The notes: generated from the sequence alone by a model not told the origin. Positions 11,152-22,228 are shown, counted from the first letter of the stretch. The stretch: DNA of 64,000 nucleotides from Pseudoneurospora amorphoporcata (GCA_033297205.1 MU859134.1:62001-126000); one strand, 5' to 3'. Program-made: numbers and translations.

Positions 11152-11743
11152 AGCAGATCGGTCCGCCAAGCAAAACATCTTTGGGCGTCGCAGAAATGGT
11201 AATACCCGGGCGAGACAGGCAACTTTTCTGATCGATCATCTTGCTTTGCTGGCGAGTTGCAGATATTCCCTTCTCTGCATTTTTCTGGGTGCCATTTGAG
11301 CTCATCAATGGTGTATGATCTTTTGCTTGTTTTTTTGAACATGGGGTTTACTGGCATTTTAGCTTGTTGGTGAAATTTCGAGGCGTTGGGTCTGGAATTT
11401 TTGCGGATACGGATGAGCCATGGGCACGACATGGATGCCCATATCGTTCAATCTCGATATGACTTCTACGACTTTCTTGGGCTTATAAGAGAATAGGGAA
11501 ATGGCGTTGTCGGCTTACATCAGAGGTTTAATCAGTCTATGAGCATGTCTCACGACATTCATAAGGCACATCTTGCCAAGGGGGCTTTTGTCAGGTCACA
11601 AAGGTCAAATTTTAAGAATTTTTTTTTTTAAAAAGCATGGAAACCAACTAACGCACTCATTATATCCATCCATCATCATGTCCCGTTTATCCCATTACCG
11701 TGTGCCCTTCTCGCCATTCTCAACTTTCTCCTCTGTTACCCCA
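11152..11743. other. Convergent 3' spacer sub1 / GNAT
   Basis: A 592-bp tail-to-tail spacer holding the 3' UTRs of both neighbours. A short T/A run (TTTTTTTTTAAAA) lies near 11619-11633. No gene seen. Confidence 0.4.
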
Positions 11744-12490
11744 TCATTCCTCCTTCTTCTTCTCCGCTTCAGCTTCATTTTCCTCGGCCTGTTTCTTCCT
11801 CAAAGCCTCCCACTCTCCCTCCAACATCCCCAACCTGACAACATCCCACCACTGCCTCTCATACAGCACCGCCTCCCTCTCCCTCCCCTCCTCCACGAAC
11901 CCCAGCCTCTTGTACAGCTTCACGGCCCGCTCATTATACGCAAAAGCCGCCAACCAAATCCTATGCAGTCCCAGCCTCATAAACCCCCAATCCAAAACCC
12001 AATTCACTGCCTCCGCTCCGTACCCTTGCCCCCTATACCCCGTCGTAAGCCCAATACCAATCATGGCATTCCGATGATGCAGTCCCTCCTCGCTCGGCGC
12101 CAACAACGTCAACACCCCGATGGGCTTCGCTTCCGGGCGGGGGAACTCGCCCTTCAGCTTCTCCACATCCAACGTAGCCGTAAGTCCACTCTTCTCCGCC
12201 TTCTCAGCAATCAATCCCTCCCACTGAGCAATCTCCTCCTCGGTGGGGGGCAAGCAGACGAAAACACGGATATAAAGCAGATGTAAACGCTCGTAGAAAC
12301 GCTGGACGGCGGCGCTGGGTTGGGGGGATAGGGGACGCATCGACACCATGGCGATGGAGACGGGGTCGTTGTCGGCGAAGGCCCAGAGGGTTTGGCGGTC
12401 GAAGGGGTTGTCTTCGATGGCGCGGTAGATGAGGCGGGGGGAACGCCAGGCGTTGAGGAGGGTGGGGGCGTAGGGCTCTGGGGCAGACAT
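11744..12490 (-). CDS. GNAT-family N-acetyltransferase (RimJ/RimL type)
   Basis: A single exon of 248 residues from ATG 12490. The acetyl-CoA-binding motif A is clear: IGIGLTTGYRGQGYGAEAVN (pattern R/QxxGxG/A). Motif B follows (LHRIWLAAFAYNERAVKLYK, then RLGFVEEGRER). The N-terminal quarter (SPRLIYRAIEDNPFDRQTLW) matches the ligand-facing strand region of RimJ/RimL-like enzymes. The C-terminus is a charged Glu/Lys helix (KKQAEENEAEAEKKK). Such fungal enzymes acetylate small amines, peptides or protein N-termini. The substrate cannot be predicted. No targeting signal is seen. Confidence 0.85.
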   Translation of the reverse strand: MSAPEPYAPTLLNAWRSPRLIYRAIEDNPFDRQTLWAFADNDPVSIAMVSMRPLSPQPSAAVQRFYERLHLLYIRVFVCLPPTEEEIAQWEGLIAEKAEKSGLTATLDVEKLKGEFPRPEAKPIGVLTLLAPSEEGLHHRNAMIGIGLTTGYRGQGYGAEAVNWVLDWGFMRLGLHRIWLAAFAYNERAVKLYKRLGFVEEGREREAVLYERQWWDVVRLGMLEGEWEALRKKQAEENEAEAEKKKEE

Positions 12491-14580
12491 AGTTTTGGTG
12501 GCAATGGAGGTTTTGGGGTGGTTTGGTTTGGTTCGGTTTTGGTTGTCCGGGGTTTATTGGGGGTGGTGAAGTTGAGGTTGAGGTTGAGGTTCGACTTCAA
12601 GTTTGAGTTGGGTCAACGTCAAGATGTTGATAATATGTAAATGGTCCAGGGAAAAAGTGACACAAGAAGTGGTTATATGTTGGGTGTCGTAACGAGGTAG
12701 TAAGACTATAATAGAGTACGTATAATAGTCGTGTAGTGTGGTATCCCGTCTTACATCAACTTGTGACCGTTGCTCAACTAGGAAGGTGAACAAGGTCAGA
12801 CTCGTAAGTGATGACTGGGGCTCTGACGAAGCTTGACGAATCTTGGTGGTAGAGAACAAACAAGAAGCTCTTTGAACATGATCTTCAGAGATTCTCCCTT
12901 TTATATCTGGGGATTTGAAGAGTCAAACCTCGTTTATTCAAGTGAGTCAGCAACGCCATGTTCACCCATCTCTCTCTCCTCTCTCTCCCCTTGTCCTCCT
13001 CCATCTCCGATGCAAACCTCCAGCTCCGTAGCCAGCTATCCCGCCGTTTTCCACCCTCTTCATCATCAAGAATCCAGTAAGAGTCACAATCCTGTCAGAA
13101 ATTACGGTGCTGATCCCTGACACATTTCTCTGTAGCCTCGTGAAATTGTACGGAAAATGCACCAAAACCCGAGAAAGGTGGGTCGGGTCGGCGACGTTAC
13201 CCCGGTGCGGTACGACTATAGTGGGCTGTGTGAAGTTTAGTATTGTGTGTTTGGTCGAGGTGACGAAGAACAATGCTACACCATACCAGGGGCTAGGCTA
13301 TCGTGGATCCTTTAAACAATGGTTTTATAGCTGTCGTAAGCTTAGTTGTGTGGGTGGTGGTGGTTTCAGCCATCCTTGCCCGATTCAAACTTGAAAAATG
13401 CCCATCCCATCCCTTGAAGAGACACAATATCATACCTTATGTAAATCACCAATGCAAGCCAACAAAAGCTTAAGCCAGCCACTTGCACAACCGTAATTGT
13501 GAAAGTTCCAGGTTGAACTTAAACCGAGGATCTGGTTGAAGCTTCCCTTTGTTCAGTGGCTTTCCGTGGCTGGAGCTTGTGGTGATTTTGAGATAGCTGA
13601 ACTTGCTACGACATTTTGTTTGCAGCATGTGATAGTGACGGGAGAACAATGTGTGTCTGTTTAGCGAAGATAGGTATTGTTTCTGTCACCACAACCATGC
13701 AGCCTTGATGAAGATGATCTAGGATTCAGAACTGAAGAGTCATCACCTGGAAAACCATAGGTCCCTCGCTGGAATGGAAACGCGTGTTGATGATGACTAT
13801 TACAGAATCCCATTATTCCATTTCAGGCAGGTGGTACTGCATCTCACCCTACTGAATCTTATTGAACTCAAAGTGCTGATGCTGTAATTGGCCGCTACCA
13901 AACGATAACTTCGGCGAGTACCATTCGGTACGGGCGATGATAGCTTGTCGTTAGGTACCCCGGCGGCGAGCCGCTTCCAGACTGGCCAATGCCGCCACAC
14001 TCACCCCTTGATGGAACGCCGGGTCCGGCGCCATCGATCGGGCTTCCGTTTACGAGCCGTGTCAGTTATTGTTGTTCAATCAGCCCGGTATGTACTTTCT
14101 GGCGAAAAACTGAAAGCTCAGCTTGACTCTCGGCTGGAGCTCCGAAGGCCTGCAGCTCAATGGCAAGAACCTCAAGCTATCGGTTGCAGTAGGTATTGAG
14201 CTCTTGGTTGCAATCATGGGGATTGAGTTACCTAGGCACAAGTGCCATTGCTATTGTGCTTTCAACCGGGGGAAGCTCCGACGGGCGTCTCTTGAAGCCA
14301 CCACCACCACCACCACCACCAGGTTAGCATTGTGAGTACATCTAGGGCGCAACAAACGATTCATTGGTATCATATAGTCAGAACAGTCCCGGCCGTCCAT
14401 CCACCCATAAGTCACTCCATCCGTTCTCCCAGCCGAGGCAAGCGTTGACAGCAGGCCCGGAAAAATGACCAACCCAAAACATACACATGTAGAGAGACCA
14501 ATGTTCTCTGAAGGAAAAAAAAATGTACAGTAATCTGAAGAAAAGTTACAGTCGCTAAAGACAAGGCCAGGGCCATCGGC
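12491..14580. other. 2.1-kb intergenic region
   Basis: No supported gene. Small ORFs on both strands lack splice-compatible continuation or motifs. The region holds a (CCA)n tract at about 14297-14322 and repeated GAGGTT units at about 12571-12590, just upstream of the GNAT gene. A non-coding RNA cannot be excluded. Confidence 0.35.
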
Positions 14581-17500
14581 TCAAGCCTCGCTCGAACGGT
14601 CCGATCGATCCTTGATAGTCTTTTTCGTAGACTTTGCCGTTCCGATATGGGTATTATGTACCTGCAGTATCACCACGTTAGCATCCTCTGTGTTGCACAA
14701 GTCCCAGGAGCCAATGACTCACTTTAGTAGCAAACCTCAAGCTGGTAATCGTCTCCTTCAAATGAGCCTCCAACGGGCTCACCATCACGAACATCAACGT
14801 CTTCGAGTTACCTCCCAGCGAATACTGCAGCAGATGCGTCAACTTGGAGTTCCTGTACGGCACGTGTGACGACCCTCTGCCCAGAGCCTCGATAACATCC
14901 CCCAAGCACGCCAAACTCTTGTTGATGTTCTGCGTCTCCTTCATTCTCTCCCCTTCGGCCTGCGAGTGCTTCAGCCGCTCGGAACCAGCTAGATCGACTA
15001 GGTTCAGGGTACCCTCGCACCGCTCATTTGTGACCGAGTTCTCGCCCACAAGCTTGAGGATGAAGACAGAGTGGGAGCGCGAAGACCGTTCGTTGGCCTT
15101 GGTGGAGGCCACGCTACGGTTATTTTGCGCCTGCTTGAGCATCATCTCCACCTTGTCGGCCGAGTCCAGGGCGACGGTCTTGCAGTTTAGTACCGTTGTC
15201 TGCTTGCGGACGTCGTCGTGGCGGATTTCGAGTTTCCTCTTGCTGTTATTGTTGCCGTCGAGCAGGTCGTGCAGCTCTTCATTGTATACCTCGACGAAAC
15301 TGCCCTCCATGGTATACGTCCACGATTTCTCCCTAAGTTTCGTGATGGTATCGTATATCATGTGTGTGGCTCGCGGGATCATGCCATCTGGAGACGACAT
15401 GGTGTACGTCTTTCCGGAACCGGTTTGGCCGTAGCAGAAGATGCACACATTATAACCGTCTAATGCACTCTGCACCAGCTGGGAGATCTCGTCGAAGATT
15501 TCCTCGTTGTGTACTGACGGGGCAAAGACACGGTCAAATTCGAAGGGTAGCACCTTGCGGTTGATATTGCCAAAACTGCTCTTTTCCTCAAGCCCGGTCA
15601 CTTCGATTTGTGCGGAAGACGTTTTGGCGTCGGGAAACATAATCTTGGCCTCGTTGCCTTCGGTTTTGGTGAGTGCGGGACGAACTCTGCACATGACCCG
15701 AATGTTGCCTTTCAGCTCCTGGTACTTGTTGAACAATATCCGCCTCTCCGTCTCCTCCTTGATGAGCTTTTGCTTGGCGTTCTCCGCGATTTCCAGGGCC
15801 TCTCGGAGCCGTGCCTCCATCTGCGCAAACGAATCCGATTGTTGCTTGCTATCGGATTCAAGGAAATCAATCTGCGCCCTGAGTCCTTGGTTCCGAGCTT
15901 CCAGTTTCCCGTTGGTTGTCGCCATTTCGCTGATCTGTTCCTGCAGCGCCCTTTTGCTCCTCTGCTCCTGGCTGAGCTCTGACCGCAGATCGTCCAATTG
16001 AGACTGTAGTTGCCGTAGTTCTCGTTCTCTCTCCAGGAGAGTTTTATTGATGTCTTGCTGTTCCGCCCCAAGCTTCAGTCGCAGTTCTTGGACCTCCTTT
16101 GCCGCCTTTGCCTTTTCGCCCTCCAGATCTGCCCGGCATTGTCGCTCGAAAGCGTCCTTTTCCTCACGGTTGATTCGTTGCAGTCGGTCGCTTTCGTCTC
16201 TCAACTTTCTTTGTAGTTCTTGGACTTCATGTTCGTGCTCTCTTGATTTGTTCTGAAGTTGATATTCGTGGTCCATCTTCTGTCTTTCGAGTGTGAGGGT
16301 CAGTTGTTGGAATTGTTGTCGCAAGGCATCCATCTCCTTTTGTAGCAGCTCATTTCTCTCGTTCAGTTTTTGTCGCTCCGCCTCAAGCGTGTCCACTAGT
16401 AGGTGTTAGTTCAGTCCTATCATGTTAGTATACTCGCTGCCACGTACCTTGACTCTTTGCCATCTGAACGGCCGTTTCCATGGCCTTCTTGTCTTGCAAA
16501 GAGATATTGAAAGCCTCCTTCATCACCTTCCACTCAGCATCAACCTCGTTGAGGCGCTCGTCGACGTCTATGCCTGTGAATGCGGTGTTATTAGAGTCCT
16601 TGGTGAGAAAAGAAAGCTTAACAGGTGAGACGGATTTTCGGGTCGAGGCTTCTTTCTGAACGGAGACGACGGCAGAGTTGAGGATGGCGTCGAACCGCTC
16701 CATAGCCACACGGGGGTCTTCCAGTCTTGACTTCGCTTTGGGGGTCTCCGGGTACGCCGCTGTCGACTGTCGGAGAGAGGACTTGCGTCGTGCAGTTTCG
16801 GCTCCTTCGGTCTTTCGTCTGGGCCTAGCAGGCTCCGCCTTGGCATCCGACTAAGACGCCTTGGAGGCGGGCTGCGAAGTCTTTCGAGGCGTCACTTGAC
16901 TCCCGCTGGGGATGTTTTCCTTCTCATCATCACAGATCGACAAGTCCTCCATGCGTCTGCTCAGGCCCGAAATAGTCCGTCCTTTCTCTTGCCCTTTACC
17001 CAACGGTGAAGATCGAGACGAGGGAGACGGTCTTGTCTTCTTGGGCTTGATTTTGGTTCCGGGGATGGGTATAGAAGATGGAAATTCCGTACCATTGGGC
17101 GGCTGGGTAGGCGCCACGCTAATGTCATTCGAAGGTTCACGGCTGCTCATCGATGTCGCTGGTCGCGGTTTGGAAATGGATCGCGATCGATTTGTGGATT
17201 GGGTGAAGCTGGGTTGTCGCAATCCTGTCACAGGTGGTCGGCTTGAAGGACCTAAGCTCTTTGCAAAGTTGGACGGGTTTGTCGAGGAGTAGGTTGGCCG
17301 ATGACCGGTCACCGAGTTTGCGCGGGGGAGCGCTGTTGTCGTCGTCTTGTTCGCATTTCGGGCCTAAAGAAACATGGAGTCAGAATCGGCCTGAGCCATA
17401 TCAATGCCCTTGACTGATCACATAGTGCCTGGTGTATATCTCCAAAAGCACAGACAACGGTATGTCACGCGGCAGTATCGGATTCGTTTTATGGTAGGTA

Positions 17501-18160
17501 ACTGGGTATATCGCGATGGTTCGATTCCATGATAGCAAATATCATCCGGGGTATATCGTGCGGATGGACGGATTTTAAACCTACATTAGCCAACTGGACG
17601 ATTGATGAGCCGGATATGGTGCCTGTGAGAAAGGCGCTGGTGGGCGTCGGCGCCGGTAGTTGTGACCTTGGCTGGATCGGCTCGCCTGCCCTCTCGGCGA
17701 GGGTTTTTCGTTTGGCATCCGGCGGCGCGACTGAAGAACATTGCTGGTCAGCTATCGAGAGCTTCGACAATGGCATGGACAAAGCCATGTTGTATGTATG
17801 CGGTGGTGTTTGATCTGGGTAGTGGAACAAGACGGAAGAAGCAGGCGGAGGGCATGTCTTACCACCGCTGTCGTTTGCGGCGCGCTTTGTAGGAATGGAC
17901 GACATTTGCGCTCGCGCGTTGCTTTGGGAGTCGGAGATCTCTTTGAGGCCGGTGGGAGCAGTCGCGGTGGCCGTGGCGGCGTGGGTGGTTGGAAGTCGCA
18001 ACTTGGTCGAGGCTGGAGGATTAAGGGCGTTCTACAATTTTCGATAAGCGGTAGGGATATCGTCAGCAGGTTGTTTCTCCATCTTATCGCGGTGCTTCCA
18101 TGTCGAGACAGAGTGTTTTAAAACAACCCTGCTACGTACCCTGTTCTCGGAGCTCTCCAT
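14581..18160 (-). CDS. klpA: Kinesin-14, C-terminal motor (KlpA/Kar3/Ncd type)
   Basis: Model from ATG 18160: exons 18160-18140, 18031-17863, 17730-17585, 17363-16448 (see below), 16395-14723 and 14661-14581. Donors are GTACGT, GTAAGA, GTAGGT, GTACGT and GTGAGT, and phases agree throughout. The N-terminal 400 residues are Ser/Pro/basic-rich. A coiled coil follows (DTLEAERQKLNERNELLQKE onward, about 230 residues). The neck-motor junction has the kinesin-14 pattern ELKGNIRVMCRVRP. The motor has GQTGSGKT (P-loop), NERSSRSH (switch I) and DLAGSER (switch II), and the last exon supplies the typical ending KVHNTHIGTAK. Kinesin-14s are minus-end motors for spindle formation and karyogamy. Oddity: exon 4 contains an in-frame TAG at 16853-16851, which is either removed in a branch-less 45-nt intron (16895-16851) or is a true nonsense codon. 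In-frame coding continues directly after it. Confidence 0.9.
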
Positions 18161-18845
18161 GGTGAGCGTGCGCATGCGAGGGATGATGTTGTTCACCAAC
18201 ACACACGAGCCGAGCAGCAACGCCCCGGATGTTGAGGACAGTGATGGCGCCGTTGTGAACGCCGTTGTGCTCTTCGGTCATGCGCTTTCAGTGAGTCGAT
18301 TGGCGTACAAGCGGGTGAGTGGGACTTGCAAGTTGGGCCTGGTCCTGGCCCTGCATCGGTTTGTTTACTTCACCACGGCAACCAGTTCTCTCCAGCGCTG
18401 TGTCCAATCGTTCGATCTTGAGCAAGCAGACGAGCGGGGATCACAGTGTGCAGGGGCCACCTTAGCTCGCGGGATGGTACGTGTCTCTTTGTACCTTGCG
18501 CTAGACCATTCTGTGCAGCGCCAAGACTATCCGCTCACCTTTCGGTCCTCATTGTCCCGACCGTCCAATGTTCCATATTGTTGAACTTTGACACTTGCAG
18601 ACACCATCATCATGTTGACTTTCGCTCCAAGTCAAAATCTGCCCCGTATTGGTCTACAAACCTTATCAAGAACACGCTGCGGTATCTATCTTCAAGCACA
18701 ATTCGCCAAGTCTTCGGTGTTTTGTTTCACGTCTTGAACAATAAACCTCCAACAGTATCGACCTCAGTCCACGTTCACGCATCTGGCATCACGTTCCATT
18801 TTGTCTAAACCCAAATTATAAGCAGAAGTTGAAGACATGATAAAC
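18161..18845. other. Spacer upstream of kinesin gene and 5S rRNA
   Basis: 685 bp with no supported coding region. It should contain the kinesin promoter (reading left) and the external TATA-like element of the 5S gene at its right end. Confidence 0.4.
18815..18822 (+). promoter_or_regulatory. TATA-like element of 5S rRNA gene 1
   Basis: ATTATAAG lies about 29 bp before the 5S start. Neurospora 5S genes need an upstream TATA-like element at this distance. The second 5S copy has ATTATAAA at the same spacing. Confidence 0.65.
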
Positions 18846-18964
18846 ACATACGACCATACCCACTGGAAAACTCGGGATCCCGTCCGCTCTCCCATAGATA
18901 AGCCAGTGAGGGCCAGACTAGTAGTTGGGTCGGTGACGACCAGCGAATCCCTGGTGTTGTATGT
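18846..18964 (+). rRNA. 5S ribosomal RNA gene, copy 1
   Basis: A 119-nt sequence beginning ACATACGACCATACCCACTG and ending GGTGTTGTATGT, recognised as the major dispersed Neurospora-type 5S rRNA. The two ends pair (ACATAC with GTATGT), as expected for helix I. It is followed five bases later by a run of seven T (18969-18975), a Pol III terminator. It differs from the second copy by one base near the 5' end (ATACCCAC versus ATATCCAC). Confidence 0.95.
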
Positions 18965-18968
18965 TCTG

Positions 18969-18981
18969 TTTTTTTGTTATG

Positions 18982-19012
<31 letters not shown>
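18969..19012 (+). terminator. Pol III terminator T7 followed by a 30-T tract
   Basis: The T7 run at 18969-18975 should end the 5S transcript. A second, uninterrupted run of 30 T lies at 18983-19012, far longer than termination needs. Confidence 0.7.
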
Positions 19013-19393
19013 CCCATCACCTGCAATCCCTTCTGTCACCTATCATCTGTTTTGGTTCTCGGTTTCTTTTTGATCCATGTTTTTAACTCTTCTTTGCGGG
19101 ACAATTTCCATTGTGTGTCAAACCAGGAAGTCAAGATACCAGGACAGGTAGACCCATTCGATCCCGCAAATGCACCTTCCAACCCAGCGAGACCGGCATG
19201 ATAGTAAACTTCACTTTGCCAAAGGAGTGTCATATAAAGAATGAGCGCTTAGTATTGAGGTGTTCGGTAGAAATGTGACATCTCGACTCGCAATGCGAAG
19301 TCCATCTTTAACCACACTATCTTCATTAACCTCATCAACCGTCCTCATAAACTCACTATCTGTACCTCAATCCCTTTCTCTTTCCAATACCGT
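19013..19393. other. 3' spacer of the acyltransferase gene
   Basis: About 380 bp without a supported ORF, between the 5S-linked T tract and the stop of the acyltransferase gene. Confidence 0.35.
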
Positions 19394-20464
19394 CTACCTC
19401 CTCCTCTTCTCCCAAGCCTTTACAAAATTCTTCTTATCGTCCACCGTCAAACCAACCCTCTTCGCCCTACCCAACCTCGCCAATGTCTCTGCGACTTTAT
19501 CCAAAACCCTCTGCTCCTCCGCCGTCAACTCTCCCCCATCCCCATTCTCTTCCCCTCTTCTCCGGAGGTCAGCACCCGAAGTCTCACCATGCGATACGCC
19601 ATTAGCAGCTCCCACAGTATTAACTACCCCCTCGCCAATGCGAATCCTAATACAATGTGTCGGCCTAGCCAACAACTTCCACAAGAACCCCCACCACACC
19701 TTCACACCACCGGGAACCGGCGTGATGTCGTCAACGGGTGTATATCGCAAGCTGAGCGGGAAGATCTGCGTCGAACTCGGAACGGTAAGCAGCGAAGGGC
19801 TAAGCGGCAAGATACCCTTCCCGTTGGTCGTCGCGCACTCCGGGAAGACAGCGATAGCGCGGGTTGGGTATTCCTTCAGCAGTTGGGCGATGGTCGTCAA
19901 CTTCTCGTCATCTCTCGCATCCGCGAGCTGCCTTGGGCTCAAAGCCAAAGTAACAGCCTGCCAGAGCGACAGCTTCCTGACCTGTCTACTCCCAGGGAAA
20001 CTCTGCACAAACACACAATCCCACACCGCCGCCAAGTAGACCGCGTCCAACGGACTCGTGAAATTCGCGGCGATCACCGTTCCCGCGCGCGGGATTCGCG
20101 AGGGGGGTTGTTGAGAAAGCGAGCCGCGCTTGACACCGTCGAGTTGGAGGTCTGACCACCAGGTCCCCGTGAGGGCGAAGATGCCCCAGAGCAGGAGCTT
20201 GCGGAGCGGGGAGGGTAGGAGAGGCAGGAGGAGGAAGTAGGTGGTGGTGTAAAGGAGGAAGAAGGGGAGGCGGAGGAGGAAGATTAGAGGGCCGAAGAGG
20301 CGGGAGGGGAGGGAAGATTCGGGGGCGGGCGAGGGCATGAAGGGGGATATGCCGGAGCCTGTGGGAGAAGGTAAAAGAGTTAGTGTGAGGTCGGGAATGG
20401 GAGGGGAAAGTGGGAGAAGGGAGAGAGGCTTACCGCGGTCGCGGAATTGGGAGAATTTCTCCAT
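19394..20464 (-). CDS. loa1: LOA1/VPS66-like lysophosphatidic acid acyltransferase
   Basis: Two exons: 20464-20434 and 20358-19394. The 75-nt intron leaves the frame open if unspliced, but it has a perfect donor GTAAGC, branch CACTAAC and acceptor CCACAG, so I take it as real. That gives about 331 residues. A hydrophobic region (FGPLIFLLRLPFFLLYTTTY and following) marks a membrane hairpin. The PlsC-type acyltransferase motifs follow: TVIAANFTSPLDAVYLAAVW as motif I, and VFPECATTNGKGILPL, the pattern I associate with the yeast Loa1/Vps66 group, as motif III. The usual His of the HxxxxD motif is Phe here (NFTSPLD). The C-terminus (EQRVLDKVAETLARLGR, VDDKKNFVKAWEKRRR) is helical and basic. Yeast Loa1 acts at ER and lipid droplets. 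The gene is enclosed by two inverted 5S rRNA genes. Confidence 0.82.
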   Translation of the reverse strand: MEKFSQFRDRGKPLSLLPLSPPIPDLTLTLLPSPTGSGISPFMPSPAPESSLPSRLFGPLIFLLRLPFFLLYTTTYFLLLPLLPSPLRKLLLWGIFALTGTWWSDLQLDGVKRGSLSQQPPSRIPRAGTVIAANFTSPLDAVYLAAVWDCVFVQSFPGSRQVRKLSLWQAVTLALSPRQLADARDDEKLTTIAQLLKEYPTRAIAVFPECATTNGKGILPLSPSLLTVPSSTQIFPLSLRYTPVDDITPVPGGVKVWWGFLWKLLARPTHCIRIRIGEGVVNTVGAANGVSHGETSGADLRRRGEENGDGGELTAEEQRVLDKVAETLARLGRAKRVGLTVDDKKNFVKAWEKRRR

Positions 20465-21076
20465 TATTATGGTTGTTCGTGATTATGTCGCTGTGTAGTC
20501 GGGATATGTGTGAATACAGTAGGTTTGCAATTGTTGGTAGATGGATTGTTGCTGATGGTGTCGCGAAGAAAGTTGAACCAGCGATTCGCGACGGCTACAC
20601 TTGTCGTCGCTTGGCTTGGAACGTGAAAGTCGCCGGTGTTTATAGACCGAAGAACAGCAGTCGCGCCGCTTGCGCGATGGCGGAGAGGATGGTTGCTGTT
20701 TCAAGTTGGTTGAATTGGAAGGAAATCCCGACCTTTCGAGTTTGGGAATCTGGCAACAACGACGTCAGGGGTCAAGCTGGTCAGCGACTTTTTGGATCCT
20801 TCCACTTGCGATTCCGATCTGCGGACATGTGAAGAGGTGATCCGTGCGTTGCTGGTCAACATGCCAAAAATGCACCCTGCCGACCTGGATCATCGCCAGC
20901 TATAGTGACTGGCCATGGTATACGATGTTATCTACGATATTTGGGCACTAAAGACATTCCCTGCGAAACGGACCGAAAAAGGAGAGCCCCAACCAAGAGA
21001 ACGACGACAACTTTATCTATTATGGTATAATAGAGCAAAAAAAAAGAGAAAAAGGGTAGGGAGGGGGAAAAAAGGG
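20465..21076. promoter_or_regulatory. Upstream region of acyltransferase gene
   Basis: About 610 bp between the acyltransferase start and the 3' end of 5S copy 2. No convincing gene. The A/G-rich stretch at 21034-21076 includes the terminator of 5S copy 2. Confidence 0.4.
21068..21073 (-). terminator. Pol III terminator of 5S copy 2
   Basis: Six A on the plus strand are T6 on the 5S sense strand, three bases after the end of the 5S gene. Confidence 0.7.
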
Positions 21077-21195
21077 ACATACAACACCAGGGATTCGCTG
21101 GTCGTCACCGACCCAACTACTAGTCTGGCCCTCACTGGCTTATCTATGGGAGAGCGGACGGGATCCCGAGTTTTCCAGTGGATATGGTCGTATGT
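21077..21195 (-). rRNA. 5S ribosomal RNA gene, copy 2
   Basis: The reverse complement of this 119-nt interval begins ACATACGACCATATCCACTG and ends GGTGTTGTATGT. It is identical to copy 1 except for one C/T difference. It has its own upstream ATTATAAA at 21219-21226 and downstream T6. The two copies face each other about 2.1 kb apart. Confidence 0.95.
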
Positions 21196-21218
21196 ATTTG
21201 TCTTTGTTTTTTTCAACA

Positions 21219-21226
21219 TTATAAAG
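21219..21226 (-). promoter_or_regulatory. TATA-like element of 5S rRNA gene 2
   Basis: ATTATAAA on the plus strand, TTTATAAT on the sense strand, lies about 29 bp before the 5S start, matching copy 1. Confidence 0.6.
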
Positions 21227-22228
21227 GAGCATATGCTCAGACATCATACTCCTGAAAGTATTTGACTATCCTACTTGTACACAGCATCTTCCATTGTTTT
21301 AGTCCTCCAGACCGAACATCTAGCTTCTTGCATTCCAGCCCATATAGGCATGCGCTCTGGCACCCTCAAAGTAACTGGTGGTGTATCTCTGGCAGCTATG
21401 CCGAAGATCTACGCACTTGTTGGTGTGACGCTTGCGGGTAGAAAGGTTTCGCAGGATTCAGCGCGCCGCGCGGCACTTGAAGGGAATAAGTCCGTTAAGA
21501 ATACAAATATATACCTCGGACAGTACACCTAGGGTGACTGAGATCGAAGATTGAAAGACTTGCCATACCGGAACGACATAAGAGGCAAAGACGACGGAAA
21601 CTGTGCCGAGCAATTCAAATATACGACGGACCTGAGGCGGAAAGATATTGATGAGCACTGTACCAACGAAGTAGTTTAGATATACGACGGAAATGGCACT
21701 TTTGTTTACTTACTGACATCACTATCAACACCGGCTTGAAATATGAGATGAGATTGCTGGCACTACCTAATTGAAACAGGTATATGGGGTGTACAGGGGG
21801 AGAGCGGGAGAGGCACGAGAAGGGGGGAGGAGGGTGCCTAAGAATATGTCAACTTTGGAACTCTAAAACCGTCCACGGCCCAACTACTGCTGCTGTTGCT
21901 CTTGCGCCTGTTTCTCAAGAACGCGATGCAGCAACGAATGTGATAAGAGCCAACGCATCACTATCACACAGACCACTGTTCACCAGAACAACATCAGCCA
22001 AAGACTCATTCAAGCTTCAAATCCTTGTACTGTGTATTACTCAGGCCAACACTGCACACGAAACGTCAACAAGCGCCTCCCATTTTCCAGAAAAAGAATA
22101 AAAATGCCCGAATTTACAAAAATATGTACAGAAACTCCGGTATAAATGATATCATGATCCGCTTTATATCCATCCCTTTTTGACATTCCCCATTTTTTGC
22201 TCACATCCTGGCTAGGCGTACTGTTCCC
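21227..22228. other. 1-kb spacer downstream of dihydroxy-acid dehydratase
   Basis: No supported gene. A purine-rich block (GGGGGAGAGCGGGAGAGG and following) lies at about 21796-21835. The right end is AT-rich and probably carries the 3' UTR and polyadenylation signals of the dehydratase gene (AATAAA-like sequence near 22098). Confidence 0.35.

Noticed and set aside
16573..16621. Apparent 49-nt intron in kinesin exon 4 (GTTAAG ... CTAATAAC ... CACAG)
   Set aside because: Signals look good, but splicing would shift the frame into an immediate TAG. Left as coding.
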